Origin: a virus
IMG/VR virus record: IMGVR_UViG_3300042908_000431
Coordinates: 1-21,508 of that record
Direction: 5' to 3' (one strand)
DNA: 21,508 nt
The position numbers were made by a program, and so were the translations under genes. The notes beneath the pieces were generated by a model that worked only from the letters and a program-made list of their open reading frames with translations, did no database searches and was not told the DNA's origin. Positions 7,179 to 14,206 of the stretch are shown here, piece after piece (the first letter of the stretch is position 1; each line of letters begins with the position of its first letter).

Positions 7179-9191
7179 TTATTTAGCTTTTCTGTATTTC
7201 TTCTTCTTAAAAATGCTTGTTTTTTCAAACTCTGCGTTCATGTCAGGTTTAACATCCTCTATATTTGAAGCATTTGGAGTTGCACCCATAGACCCCATAT
7301 AAGGATCAACTAGGCTTTCTTGTTTTAGTTTCTCGGCAGTTTCCTTCAACTTTTGCTCTGCCAACTTTCCATACTTCTCTTTAAATCTCTTGCGTGTTTC
7401 TTCTTTGACCATCCAACGATCAATAGGTGACCAGTTTGCATTAGGTTCCATAGGAACAGATGGGTTGACATCACCTGTAATGTTACCGACGAACGATGGG
7501 TTCTTAGCAGAGGTGAATGTCTGACCAAGATTGTCAGCGCCGATACGCAACTTGCCAAACACCTTGACACTATCTGGCTTATAGTAGCCCATCTTGCGTG
7601 TCTTACCTGGCTCTTGACCTGGTGTGTCTGCTTTATATCTGTTTGTTAGTTTAGGTGTTGCCCAGTTACCAGCACCACCTACAGGATTGTTCTTGGGCTT
7701 AGAATCAAAGTCTGAATAGCCTTCTAGCATTTGTTCGAAGCGACGATCCGTCTCTGATGATAAGAAGTCCTGGACCTCTTTTGCAATAGAATCCACAAAC
7801 TTGTTATATGTTTCTGTGATTACATTAGCATCAAGATCATTCTTGACCTCGATTACCTTTTCAAATAGTTGATCATATTTGTTTAGATTGAATTGAGCAT
7901 GACGCCATTTGTCATAACGTCTATCTTCTGCAATAACTCTACCACCAGTAGTTGATCTGGCTTCGTTACGTTGCTTTGATACTTCATTGCTGGTATTGAC
8001 GAACATCATAATCGTCTTATAGCCAGCACTCTCTAGGATATTCTTGATCTCTTTGGTAGCCTCATAGTCTGACATAGTGCCATTGACTACTAGGTTCTCA
8101 CCATTACATTCATTTACAGAAAACTTATTATCAGAAACTTCTCTAAAGCCATGTGGTAAGATTGCTTCTTTTAGAATCTTATCTTTACCCGATCCCGGCA
8201 CACCACCTAGAACGATAGCCTTATGCTCTGTAACATATGACTTTCTAAACATATCTGGATTAGCCTTGCCGAACCAGCGCATTACTCTTCCTGCCATGTA
8301 GTTTGCTTCGTCCTCTATTGGTGAGCCTGTAGCACCTTCTTTAGCAATATCTTTGCCGAGTTTGCCATCTTCATTTTGCTTATGATGAACCAACTCATGT
8401 GCTACTGTGCGGAAGATATCCATTGGGTGACGGTTCTTAGAAGCCACAATGATCTTCTTAGAGCATGGTGAATAGCCACCGAATGATGGCTGCTCGGCTT
8501 CATCTTCTGAACCAATCTTATACTCTAACTCTGGCACCTCTTTGATGCCTAGTTTATCTACTGTAAAGTCAATAAAGTTCTTTAGATGACCTTGAAATTC
8601 TTTGTGTGACATATCTTCGTTTAGTATTTCTTCTTCTTTGAGATATGTCTTAGCTGCACTGAAAATCTTTTTGGCTAATGTTCTATCAGATGTTGCAGAG
8701 ACTTTCATAAACTCTGAGAACTTACCAGAACGAATATACTCACGCATATCTGTACCAGACACGCCAGCCTTACGCTTGCCAGAGTTGATTACATCAAAAC
8801 GGCGAAAGGCATAGTTCTTCTTAGGATCAAATTTAGGATTGTCTCTAGGCATAACATACTTACCGATTTGTGTTTTGAACTCTGCCACACGATCACCACC
8901 AGTGATCATTGTAACATCTTCTACACCTTCATCGGATAGTTTCTTACAGATAGCAAAAGCGGTTGTTGCATTTGGGTCATCAACAACATTGATGCCAGGA
9001 AATATCTGGCGCAAGAATGATACTTTTTGCTGATAGGGGAGAGGGTTCTTTTTAGCGTCCCATGACTTGGAGGTATATACACGGAACTCGGCGCCTATCT
9101 TCTTAGCATAGTTGGCACCGTAATGGATCATTTCAGCATGACCCTTGGTAGGCACTTGAAAACGCCCAAATATGAATACAACTTTTTTCAT
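7179..9191 (-). CDS. Three-domain fusion: nucleotidyltransferase + zinc metalloprotease + P-loop kinase
   Basis: 670 aa. Domain 1 (about 1-170) is an HxGH-type nucleotidyltransferase: GRFQVPTKGH (9-18), TGGD (97-100) and VSGTDMR (144-150), closest to NadM/NMN adenylyltransferase-like enzymes. Domain 2 (about 195-310) carries HELVHH (265-270) with a downstream IEDEANYMAG (third ligand probably E295), a minimal zinc peptidase. Domain 3 (about 322-470) is a P-loop kinase with GGVPGSGKD (329-337) and an arginine-rich lid (EDRRYDKWR), similar to polynucleotide kinase/zeta-type folds. The tail (about 470-670) is Pro/Asn/Lys-rich like head proteins. TYLKEEEILNED (182-193) between domains 1 and 2 contains L/I-x-E sites. 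The ATG has GAGGGAGAGAC upstream; a hairpin and TATAAATA lie before it. Exact substrates are unknown. Confidence 0.85.
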   Translation of the reverse strand: MKKVVFIFGRFQVPTKGHAEMIHYGANYAKKIGAEFRVYTSKSWDAKKNPLPYQQKVSFLRQIFPGINVVDDPNATTAFAICKKLSDEGVEDVTMITGGDRVAEFKTQIGKYVMPRDNPKFDPKKNYAFRRFDVINSGKRKAGVSGTDMREYIRSGKFSEFMKVSATSDRTLAKKIFSAAKTYLKEEEILNEDMSHKEFQGHLKNFIDFTVDKLGIKEVPELEYKIGSEDEAEQPSFGGYSPCSKKIIVASKNRHPMDIFRTVAHELVHHKQNEDGKLGKDIAKEGATGSPIEDEANYMAGRVMRWFGKANPDMFRKSYVTEHKAIVLGGVPGSGKDKILKEAILPHGFREVSDNKFSVNECNGENLVVNGTMSDYEATKEIKNILESAGYKTIMMFVNTSNEVSKQRNEARSTTGGRVIAEDRRYDKWRHAQFNLNKYDQLFEKVIEVKNDLDANVITETYNKFVDSIAKEVQDFLSSETDRRFEQMLEGYSDFDSKPKNNPVGGAGNWATPKLTNRYKADTPGQEPGKTRKMGYYKPDSVKVFGKLRIGADNLGQTFTSAKNPSFVGNITGDVNPSVPMEPNANWSPIDRWMVKEETRKRFKEKYGKLAEQKLKETAEKLKQESLVDPYMGSMGATPNASNIEDVKPDMNAEFEKTSIFKKKKYRKAK

Positions 9192-9215
9192 GTCTCTCCC
9201 TCTGCGGGTTTAATA

Positions 9216-9253
9216 ACCTCCCTGGGTGCGCTTCTACGAGAGGCGTGGGAGGT
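9216..9253 (-). terminator. Hairpin between two late genes, terminator or leader element
   Basis: ACCTCCC (9216-9222) pairs with GGGAGGT (9247-9253); AATA/TATT sequences extend the stem outside. The loop of 24 bases has a small inner stem. It follows the stop of the 39-aa gene and precedes the ATG of the 670-aa gene. No strong T-run follows on the minus strand (TTATTAAA), so it could be a weak terminator, an RNA-processing site or a leader structure. Confidence 0.5.
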
Positions 9254-9263
9254 CTTATTATCT

Positions 9264-9383
9264 CTATTTATATACTTTTTTCTTTCTAGCAGCCTTGACA
9301 ATCTTTTTGATTGTATCAACGACTGGGACTGGCTTGATTTCAGGATGCCCCTTATCACAACCGCAATGCTCTTTTATCTTCAT
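9264..9383 (-). CDS. Tiny basic protein, 39 aa
   Basis: A 39-codon frame whose ATG overlaps the stop of the ligase-like gene (ATGA). The product has a Cys/His start (EHCGCDKGHPE) and a very basic end (KKIVKAARKKKVYK), so it may bind nucleic acid or zinc, but I recognise no family. Its last codons overlap a perfect T4-late-type motif (TATAAATA). Coupling to the preceding gene and full use of the gap support it as real. Confidence 0.62.
   Translation of the reverse strand: MKIKEHCGCDKGHPEIKPVPVVDTIKKIVKAARKKKVYK
9265..9272 (-). promoter_or_regulatory. T4-late-type -10 motif TATAAATA before the fusion gene
   Basis: The minus strand reads TATAAATA here, the exact T4 late promoter -10 consensus. 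It stands about 74 bases before the ATG of the 670-aa gene, with the hairpin 9216..9253 in the leader. Late promoters of this type need a phage sigma factor (gp55) and sliding clamp, neither of which is in the window. Confidence 0.5.
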
Positions 9384-10627
9384 TTGGTTCCCCAGTTTTT
9401 GACAGCCAAGAAGTTGGCTCTACTAAACTCCATACGATCAACTAGTTTGACAGCATCACCACCAGTTGACCAAGCGGCTACATAGCCCTCAGGAGTTGTT
9501 ACCTTATAACCACCATCAGCGGTATGTAAGAATGTACCTAAGTCATTTACCTGATTGAACTTAGCAATCAATAGCATCTTGGCATCTATCAGTAGGTTTT
9601 GTAACTGAAAGATTTTCTTTAAATCGGTGGCGTGCTGACGATACCAACGGAGAACAATATCTCTTTCTGCCTTGCGCTTTGCTTTAGTCGCAGGCAGTTT
9701 GGCATCATCGATAGTCTTTTGGTATTTATCACCCACCCATTTTATAAGTTGAGCGGTGTGACCTGCGCCCATATGTTCACCAGCACGAATACGCTGATTA
9801 TAGAATGACATGATATGGATTCTATATGTTTCGTTAGTGGCAATAAAGTTTAGTAGTGAGGCTGGGATTGTTCTAAAAGTAGAACCAGCCTGCGAAAGAA
9901 TACCTGTCAGTTTGGCGTTCTCAGACTTAGTAAGTGTAGCACGACCTGTAACATCAACGAACTTATTAGAACGATACCATACATTGCGTGATGGTCTAAA
10001 GTTATTGACGTTGATATCAAAATGTGTTTGTAGAGTTTGCATTGTCTTACCATGATATGTGGTGTGAAAGACAATACCAATCTTAGCAGCCATAACTTGT
10101 CTAGCAAGAGACGAGTCAGCGGGAACAGCATATGTGATAGTATTAGGGCGGAATGTGATCCACTTTCTACCGTCGATTGTTTCCATCTTTAGGTCAGAAC
10201 GAGAGAACATAAAGTCACCATGAACGATGCCGGTGATACCTAACTCTGGTAAATACTTTAGTGCGTCTGATAGTTTATCAGCAAGACCACCCTGATGGTT
10301 TGCTCTAACGTCTGCTTCGGTATAGTTTAGTTTGGCGTTCTTAGCAAAGATAGACTTAGAGCCTACGAAGAAACGACCATTCTCTGGATTGATACCTGCA
10401 TAGATGGCAGGAGCACCATCAAACTTTGTTCTTAGAATTAGAGAGCCGCTGGCTTCTGATAATGTCTGACCATCATCAGCAAACATATCACGAAGCGAAC
10501 GAAGAAACTCAATAGCATTGCGAGTGCCGGCAACACCACCTTCTAGAACGGCATCCTCAATATGTGTGAGGTGACGATCCTTCTCGGCTGCTGCTTCTGT
10601 TAGAAAATCTGAAAGTCTAATCATCAA
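9380..10627 (-). CDS. ATP-dependent nucleic-acid ligase/nucleotidyltransferase-like protein with capsid-targeting-like N-terminus
   Basis: 415 aa. Seen: K68-F-D70-G71 with following AP (RTKFDGAPAIYAG), the motif I pattern of covalent nucleotidyltransferases (ligases, capping enzymes); FFVGSKSIF (86-94, near motif Ia/III); HGDFMF (136-141, motif III/IIIa-like); FRPNTITYAVP (159-169); TPEGYVAAW ... AVKLVDR (378-398), like motifs IV-V with E380-G and K394. This fits an enzyme that adenylates Lys68 and joins nucleic-acid ends. I recall related uncharacterised cyanophage proteins (DUF6267). The N-terminus MMIRLSDFLTEAAAEKD includes L9-T10-E11|A12, a perfect T4 gp21 cleavage pattern, suggesting head packaging. 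Its ATG overlaps the stop of the 266-aa gene (ATGA). Activity on DNA or RNA is not deducible. Confidence 0.78.
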   Translation of the reverse strand: MMIRLSDFLTEAAAEKDRHLTHIEDAVLEGGVAGTRNAIEFLRSLRDMFADDGQTLSEASGSLILRTKFDGAPAIYAGINPENGRFFVGSKSIFAKNAKLNYTEADVRANHQGGLADKLSDALKYLPELGITGIVHGDFMFSRSDLKMETIDGRKWITFRPNTITYAVPADSSLARQVMAAKIGIVFHTTYHGKTMQTLQTHFDINVNNFRPSRNVWYRSNKFVDVTGRATLTKSENAKLTGILSQAGSTFRTIPASLLNFIATNETYRIHIMSFYNQRIRAGEHMGAGHTAQLIKWVGDKYQKTIDDAKLPATKAKRKAERDIVLRWYRQHATDLKKIFQLQNLLIDAKMLLIAKFNQVNDLGTFLHTADGGYKVTTPEGYVAAWSTGGDAVKLVDRMEFSRANFLAVKNWGTK

Positions 10628-11424
10628 ATAGTGACTCCTGGTGGTTTCCCTGATAGTCTAAAACTAGCCATCACATCGATACTAGGTGGCTTTGAACCAC
10701 CTGTCATACCTCTAGGTTGTATTCTAACTTCCAGTTTTGCTTTCAAACCTACAAGTTTAGGAATGTTAGGCACACCAAGAGCCTGATTTATTCTCTTTTT
10801 GATCTCTGCATTAGCAGTACCTTTTGTGGCTACTAATGAGATACTATCACCGAGCATCATCAATAGAATACTGTAATCAGCATCCTTCTTGACTTCTTTA
10901 TTGAACTTGTTTTTGTAATGTGTGATAATGTGGTCACCCATAGTCACATTGTCGATATTAGCCAACTGGTAATTGCTTGTACCTTTGACAAACTTTTCCA
11001 TCTTGATCTTTCGTATCTTCTTATCAGGTTCAATAGAGAGCATACCAGAATAGATAGATTTAATACCAGGATCAACATACGTTTTAAAATCTTTGAGCAA
11101 TCTCTTACCGTTTCTTAGACAGTCAGGACTCTCGTTCATAATCTTGATTAGATCGGTCTTTTCAGGAGTTGGGTTGGGTGTGATAAACTTTTTACCATCA
11201 AACTGCCAATCTCGCATAGAACCCATCTGGGCTTTGGAGTCGGCTTTATACTCAACGTGTATATCTACTTTCTTACCATCAATGATGATACGAAAACCAA
11301 AATCCGGGAATGCTGTCGCAAACCCGGCTGGTTGTGCAAATGCGGTGGCACCTGCACCTAGTTTCTTTTTCATCTTATTAAATGCTTTGACTTCTTCTTG
11401 TTGAGCCTTAATATTCTCTGCCAA
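10624..11424 (-). CDS. Conserved phage protein, possible PD-(D/E)XK nuclease fold
   Basis: 266 aa. The N-terminal part has FPDFGFRIIIDGKKVDIHVE YK-type spacing: P40-D41, then V53-D54-I-H-V-E58-Y-K60, compatible with the D...ExK active site of PD-(D/E)XK nucleases on a beta-hairpin. The rest is a Lys-rich alpha/beta region and a C-terminal QPRGMTGGSKPPSIDVMASF beta segment. The gene is translationally coupled (ATGA) to the ligase-like gene, so the two products probably act together; a cutting and joining pair is an attractive but unproven reading. A late-type motif (CATAAATA at 11450-11457) and CTAGGAG precede its ATG. If the ExK match is accidental, it is simply an unknown virion-associated protein. 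Confidence 0.6.
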   Translation of the reverse strand: MAENIKAQQEEVKAFNKMKKKLGAGATAFAQPAGFATAFPDFGFRIIIDGKKVDIHVEYKADSKAQMGSMRDWQFDGKKFITPNPTPEKTDLIKIMNESPDCLRNGKRLLKDFKTYVDPGIKSIYSGMLSIEPDKKIRKIKMEKFVKGTSNYQLANIDNVTMGDHIITHYKNKFNKEVKKDADYSILLMMLGDSISLVATKGTANAEIKKRINQALGVPNIPKLVGLKAKLEVRIQPRGMTGGSKPPSIDVMASFRLSGKPPGVTI

Positions 11425-11449
11425 AACTATACTCCTAGTAATATAAGAG

Positions 11450-11457
11450 TATTTATG
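11450..11457 (-). promoter_or_regulatory. Late-type -10 motif CATAAATA before the nuclease/ligase pair
   Basis: Minus strand reads GCATAAATAC, one mismatch from T4 late TATAAATA; the same ten bases occur at 18931-18940 before another gene. It lies 26 bases upstream of the 266-aa ATG, a fitting distance for a short leader, and overlaps the stop codon of the preceding gene. Confidence 0.45.
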
Positions 11458-12280
11458 CTTCTTCTATAAACTTGATTAGATCCTCTGGCTTCACCATGAT
11501 GAACTTCTCACCATTATACTTCTTTCGGACTTTTTCGACGATTGGCTTTGCTGCGTCCTTTTCAAGATTTACCAACTTATCTTTATAGTAAGTTTCGAGT
11601 CTTGCATAATCCCTCTTGAGACCTTCAATCTCGATCTCATACTTGTTTTTATTAAGAGGCTTAAAGACCTTCTGAAAGCCGAACCAAAACTCACGGATTG
11701 CTTCGTCACGACCGATGCCCGGTGGAATAGTAATATCACCAGTTTCAGTATTAATTCCGATTCTACCAACTTTAGTTTCAATCTGAATAACATTTGTTAG
11801 TGACTCGTGAAATGCGGATGACTTGCCGGTAGCTATCGAAAGATTACCACCGCCTGCGGCGGCGTTGGAGCCGAGCCATCCTTTAGGAATGTTTGTAGTC
11901 ACAGGAGTATTCACGGTAGGATAGGCAGTATCCACCCATCCGTTGTGTGTAGTATAGACATACACCTGACCACTAGCAGCATCGGTCCACATATCACCAT
12001 CATTAGGACTGGTAGGTGCTATATGACCGTGAGAATGTTTGATATAAGGACCAGCAGGACCATTAGCACCAGGTGCACCAGGTGGCAGCGCTATTTGATT
12101 TGATCCACTGGTTGCACCACCGCCCGTTGCTCCATATATTTTCGCATATGCTTTTACGAAAGAACCTTCAATCGTAATATCGAATTTAGAAATGAACTGT
12201 CCGTTGGGACCCTGATATCCGTCCTTCGCAGCGGAATAGAGCCAACCAGGTGGAATAGATGTACCGGTGAATGATGACAT
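11453..12280 (-). CDS. Fibre-like virion protein with short collagen-like stretch
   Basis: 275 aa. The first part is beta-rich (GTSIPPGWLYSAAKDGYQGP ...), followed by GAPGANGPAGP (about residues 68-78), a short Gly-X-Y run, and a WTDAASGQVYVYTTHNGWVD segment typical of phage fibre or structural proteins. The middle, KVGRIGINTETGDITIPPGI, resembles beta-helix/structural pieces. The C-terminal 90 residues switch to a charged helical region (EIEGLKRDYARLETYYKDKL ... EKFIMVKPEDLIKFIEEA), perhaps trimerising or an attachment to another virion part. Its ATG overlaps the stop of the DUF7352-like gene (TAATG). Role as fibre, whisker or head decoration is open. Confidence 0.68.
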   Translation of the reverse strand: MSSFTGTSIPPGWLYSAAKDGYQGPNGQFISKFDITIEGSFVKAYAKIYGATGGGATSGSNQIALPPGAPGANGPAGPYIKHSHGHIAPTSPNDGDMWTDAASGQVYVYTTHNGWVDTAYPTVNTPVTTNIPKGWLGSNAAAGGGNLSIATGKSSAFHESLTNVIQIETKVGRIGINTETGDITIPPGIGRDEAIREFWFGFQKVFKPLNKNKYEIEIEGLKRDYARLETYYKDKLVNLEKDAAKPIVEKVRKKYNGEKFIMVKPEDLIKFIEEA

Positions 12281-12570
12281 TATTCATGCACCTCAAAAAC
12301 GTGCCAGACAAGAGTAGTCATACCCTTCTGTTGAACAGTGCCGACATAATCGTAATGCTTCTTATCATAGTCTTGCATTTCAAAGCCTGTGCCAAACACC
12401 TGAAAGACATACTTGCGCTTCTCTTTCTTTGGATTCACAATAGCCCAGAGCATAGGGAAGCCACCCTGTTCCTGAATTGACAGGATCTTGGCGGCTCTTG
12501 GCATTTCAATTTCATACACCGCATTGTGATGGATATCCATACCCAGCGGATACTTATAGATCATCTTCAT
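12280..12570 (-). CDS. Small phage protein, DUF7352-like
   Basis: 96 aa. The pattern IYKYPLGMDIHHNAVYEIEM ... ILSIQEQGGFPMLWAIVNP ... FQVFGTGFEM ... YVGTVQQ ... LVWHVFEV is that of a small beta-sandwich protein family common in phages (DUF7352 as I recall). Function is unknown. It resembles the 97-aa product of 13008..13301 in layout and several positions, suggesting an old duplication. Its ATG overlaps the stop of the 43-aa gene and its stop overlaps the fibre-like gene start. Confidence 0.75.
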   Translation of the reverse strand: MKMIYKYPLGMDIHHNAVYEIEMPRAAKILSIQEQGGFPMLWAIVNPKKEKRKYVFQVFGTGFEMQDYDKKHYDYVGTVQQKGMTTLVWHVFEVHE

Positions 12571-12698
12571 TGTATAACTCCAATTATTAAGTCACGGTCA
12601 CTAACACCATTGACGGTGTGATAGGTTATAACATACTCACAACACCAATGCTCACGATTTGATCTTGCTAAGGTTGCTATCTCATGTATGTAGATCAT
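12567..12698 (-). CDS. Tiny hypothetical protein, 43 aa
   Basis: A 43-codon frame (MIYIHEIATLARSNREHWCC, then EYVITYHTVNGVSD..LIIGVIQ) that exactly bridges two genes: its ATG overlaps the upstream stop (ATGA) and its TGA overlaps the next ATG (ATGA). This double coupling and protein-like composition make it very likely real. A helix with an R/H/W/C-C segment is followed by a beta-like end. I recognise no function. Confidence 0.72.
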   Translation of the reverse strand: MIYIHEIATLARSNREHWCCEYVITYHTVNGVSDRDLIIGVIQ

Positions 12699-13006
12699 TC
12701 AATCTCCTTGGCATGACAAAGCATTGGTAGTTCCGCAAACACCTCTGGCACAAATAGACCACAAGGAACAGTATATTCATACTGCGCTGTTACGGGATTG
12801 AAATTGACGAAGTACCATCCAGAGCCATCATCAACGGTGCGATGATTTGGAAACCATAGTTTATACCATGGTTCGGTAAAAAACTCGGTTCGGGTTTTCT
12901 CTGCCCAACCAATAAGAACTGGTCGATTACCTTGCCATGATAGTTTGGCCCTATCATTCTTTTCAGCTTCTTCAATTGGTCTAATGTTCATTGTAATCTG
13001 TTTCAT
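12695..13006 (-). CDS. Hypothetical protein, 103 aa
   Basis: An aromatic-rich soluble protein (FFTEPWYKLWFPNHRTVDDG, then SGWYFVNFN) of unknown family, without signal peptide or membrane segment. I take the ATG at 13004-13006 (MKQITMN), one base after the preceding stop (TAA A ATG), over a GTG start 12 bases upstream that lies in the previous gene. It is coupled downstream to the 43-aa gene. It is part of a run of small genes behind the deaminase promoter, the usual setting for phage early or middle accessory proteins. Confidence 0.7.
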   Translation of the reverse strand: MKQITMNIRPIEEAEKNDRAKLSWQGNRPVLIGWAEKTRTEFFTEPWYKLWFPNHRTVDDGSGWYFVNFNPVTAQYEYTVPCGLFVPEVFAELPMLCHAKEIE

Positions 13007-13007
13007 T

Positions 13008-13301
13008 TTATATTTCACTTTCTATAATATAGTAACGTGTGACTACTGGCGGCGTCACATCTATAACAGTTCCTACATGCCAGTATTTTTTACCAGGTGG
13101 TAGATTCAAATCATAAAATGCACTAACACAATGAAACTGCCGAATGACATATGGTCTAGTATCATCACAAAGAACAGCAGCAATAATGTTACCGTATCTT
13201 TCAAAAACATCTACAATAAAGCCGCCCTGAGGTAAAGAAACTGACATATTGGTGCTAATACCTATATGGCTGAATAGATTATACTCTTTGACTCCTACCA
13301 T
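13008..13301 (-). CDS. Small phage protein, remote DUF7352-like paralogue
   Basis: 97 aa, beta-rich: SVSLPQGGFIVDVFERYGNI, IAAVLCDD, FHCVSAFYDL, KKYWHVGTVIDV, TRYYIIE. The order of strands and the WHVGTV..(8)..E end parallel the 96-aa protein at 12280..12570 (YDYVGTV ... VWHVFE), so both may descend from a duplication. Function unknown. Good GGAGG five bases before ATG; the frame overlaps the upstream gene by seven bases. Confidence 0.72.
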   Translation of the reverse strand: MVGVKEYNLFSHIGISTNMSVSLPQGGFIVDVFERYGNIIAAVLCDDTRPYVIRQFHCVSAFYDLNLPPGKKYWHVGTVIDVTPPVVTRYYIIESEI

Positions 13302-13519
13302 GTAACCTCCATCGTCGCATGTTTAGGACAATATCCACGGTTGATCCAGTGCATCATCTTACGATCCCAGTCAGCATCACTAGGAGTATTGTTCAAAAAA
13401 CGAATCCATGCCTCTAATGGTGTCTTACTAAAAGTATCCTCATGAGGATGCCATGGTGACTTAGTTTCGTCTCCCCATGTATTGATAGGGCCGCAGATTA
13501 CATATCCTTCGATTTTCAT
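13295..13519 (-). CDS. Hypothetical protein, 74 aa
   Basis: Small soluble protein, rich in Trp and His (TWGDETKSPWHPHED, WIRFLNNTP, KMMHWINRGYCPKHA). Its layout, with a TPLEAWIRFL helix and a following SDADWDRKMMHWINRGYCP, is of a type seen in phage accessory genes, but I cannot name a family. ATGA overlap with the gene before it and seven-base overlap with the one after suggest one polycistronic message. Confidence 0.7.
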   Translation of the reverse strand: MKIEGYVICGPINTWGDETKSPWHPHEDTFSKTPLEAWIRFLNNTPSDADWDRKMMHWINRGYCPKHATMEVTW

Positions 13520-13761
13520 TTCTCTACCTCAGCCTGAATCAACTCTTTACAACGTCTCTTCCAGTCGTCACGCTGCCACTTTGCCTTGTCGTGTGATAGT
13601 TCATGATAGTCATTGGCGATGAACTGAACCAGCTTCTCATACTTTTGTAGACGCTCAACTTCTTTTTCTAACTGTTTTGCCACTAACATAGCATCGGTAG
13701 TTTTATAACGACCTTTGCCATCAGGTTTGAATTGACTTCTAAGTAGATCCCACGCTTTCAT
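13516..13761 (-). CDS. Hypothetical coiled-coil protein, 81 aa
   Basis: A highly charged helical protein: AKQLEKEVERLQKYEKLVQF gives a heptad-like stretch, followed by HDKAKWQRDDWKRRCKELIQ. No catalytic or binding motif is recognised. ATGA overlaps on both sides (with the deaminase gene upstream and the 74-aa gene downstream) support the start and the operon. Confidence 0.7.
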   Translation of the reverse strand: MKAWDLLRSQFKPDGKGRYKTTDAMLVAKQLEKEVERLQKYEKLVQFIANDYHELSHDKAKWQRDDWKRRCKELIQAEVEK

Positions 13762-14171
13762 TCCACCACCTCATAATCTCCATCATCACAAGTGTATATC
13801 GTCCGTCTAAAGCCAAACTCGGCAATTGCTCTAGCACAACCAGGGCACGGCTTAGACAATCCCCACACAAACTTTTTAGTGAAAGGCTTTTCCTTCTTAA
13901 CTCGTGCGATATAAATGTCACACTTGGAAAGATCATCCACGTCCATTTCACGCAAGGCATTCTTGATAGCAGCCACTTCCGCATGTAGGAAGATAGCATG
14001 TTCATTCTTGGAAAACTTAGCCTGCATGGGATGGGATTTCATGCTATTGATACCAATAGACACGATACGATTCCGATAAACGACCGCAGCCGCAAACTTT
14101 TCCCGGAGACCAGGATTAGCTGCGGCTACTTTCGCCAGAGTATGGAGGATACCTGCATTCACATTTTTCAT
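13758..14171 (-). CDS. Cytidine/deoxycytidylate deaminase-like protein
   Basis: 137 aa zinc deaminase. H63-A-E65 (HAEVAAI) supplies a zinc ligand and the proton-shuttle Glu; P108-C109-P-G-C112 (PCPGCARAI) gives the two Cys ligands. The fold usually converts dCMP or cytidine to the uracil form, which would feed thymidylate synthesis (a probable thyX starts at the window edge). It is shorter than T4 dCMP deaminase (193 aa) and lacks its extra zinc site, so a (deoxy)cytidine or nucleic-acid base substrate is possible. The promoter 14178..14206 places the start point at or next to the ATG, so the message may be leaderless; no ribosome-binding site is visible. Confidence 0.85.
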   Translation of the reverse strand: MKNVNAGILHTLAKVAAANPGLREKFAAAVVYRNRIVSIGINSMKSHPMQAKFSKNEHAIFLHAEVAAIKNALREMDVDDLSKCDIYIARVKKEKPFTKKFVWGLSKPCPGCARAIAEFGFRRTIYTCDDGDYEVVE

Positions 14172-14177
14172 AATAAC

Positions 14178-14206
14178 ATTATATACGAGGAGGAGTCTTA
14201 TGTCAA
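14178..14206 (-). promoter_or_regulatory. Sigma-70-type promoter for the deaminase operon
   Basis: TTGACA (14201-14206), 17-base spacer, TATAAT (14178-14183): both hexamers are perfect consensus. The -35 box also encodes the last two codons (TTG ACA) before the TAA of the preceding 210-aa gene. Expected start point is about 14171, at the deaminase ATG. Confidence 0.85.

Noticed and set aside
13739-14005. 88-aa minus frame inside the deaminase gene
   Set aside because: It overlaps the deaminase zinc motifs in another frame; the deaminase frame carries HAE and PCPGC.
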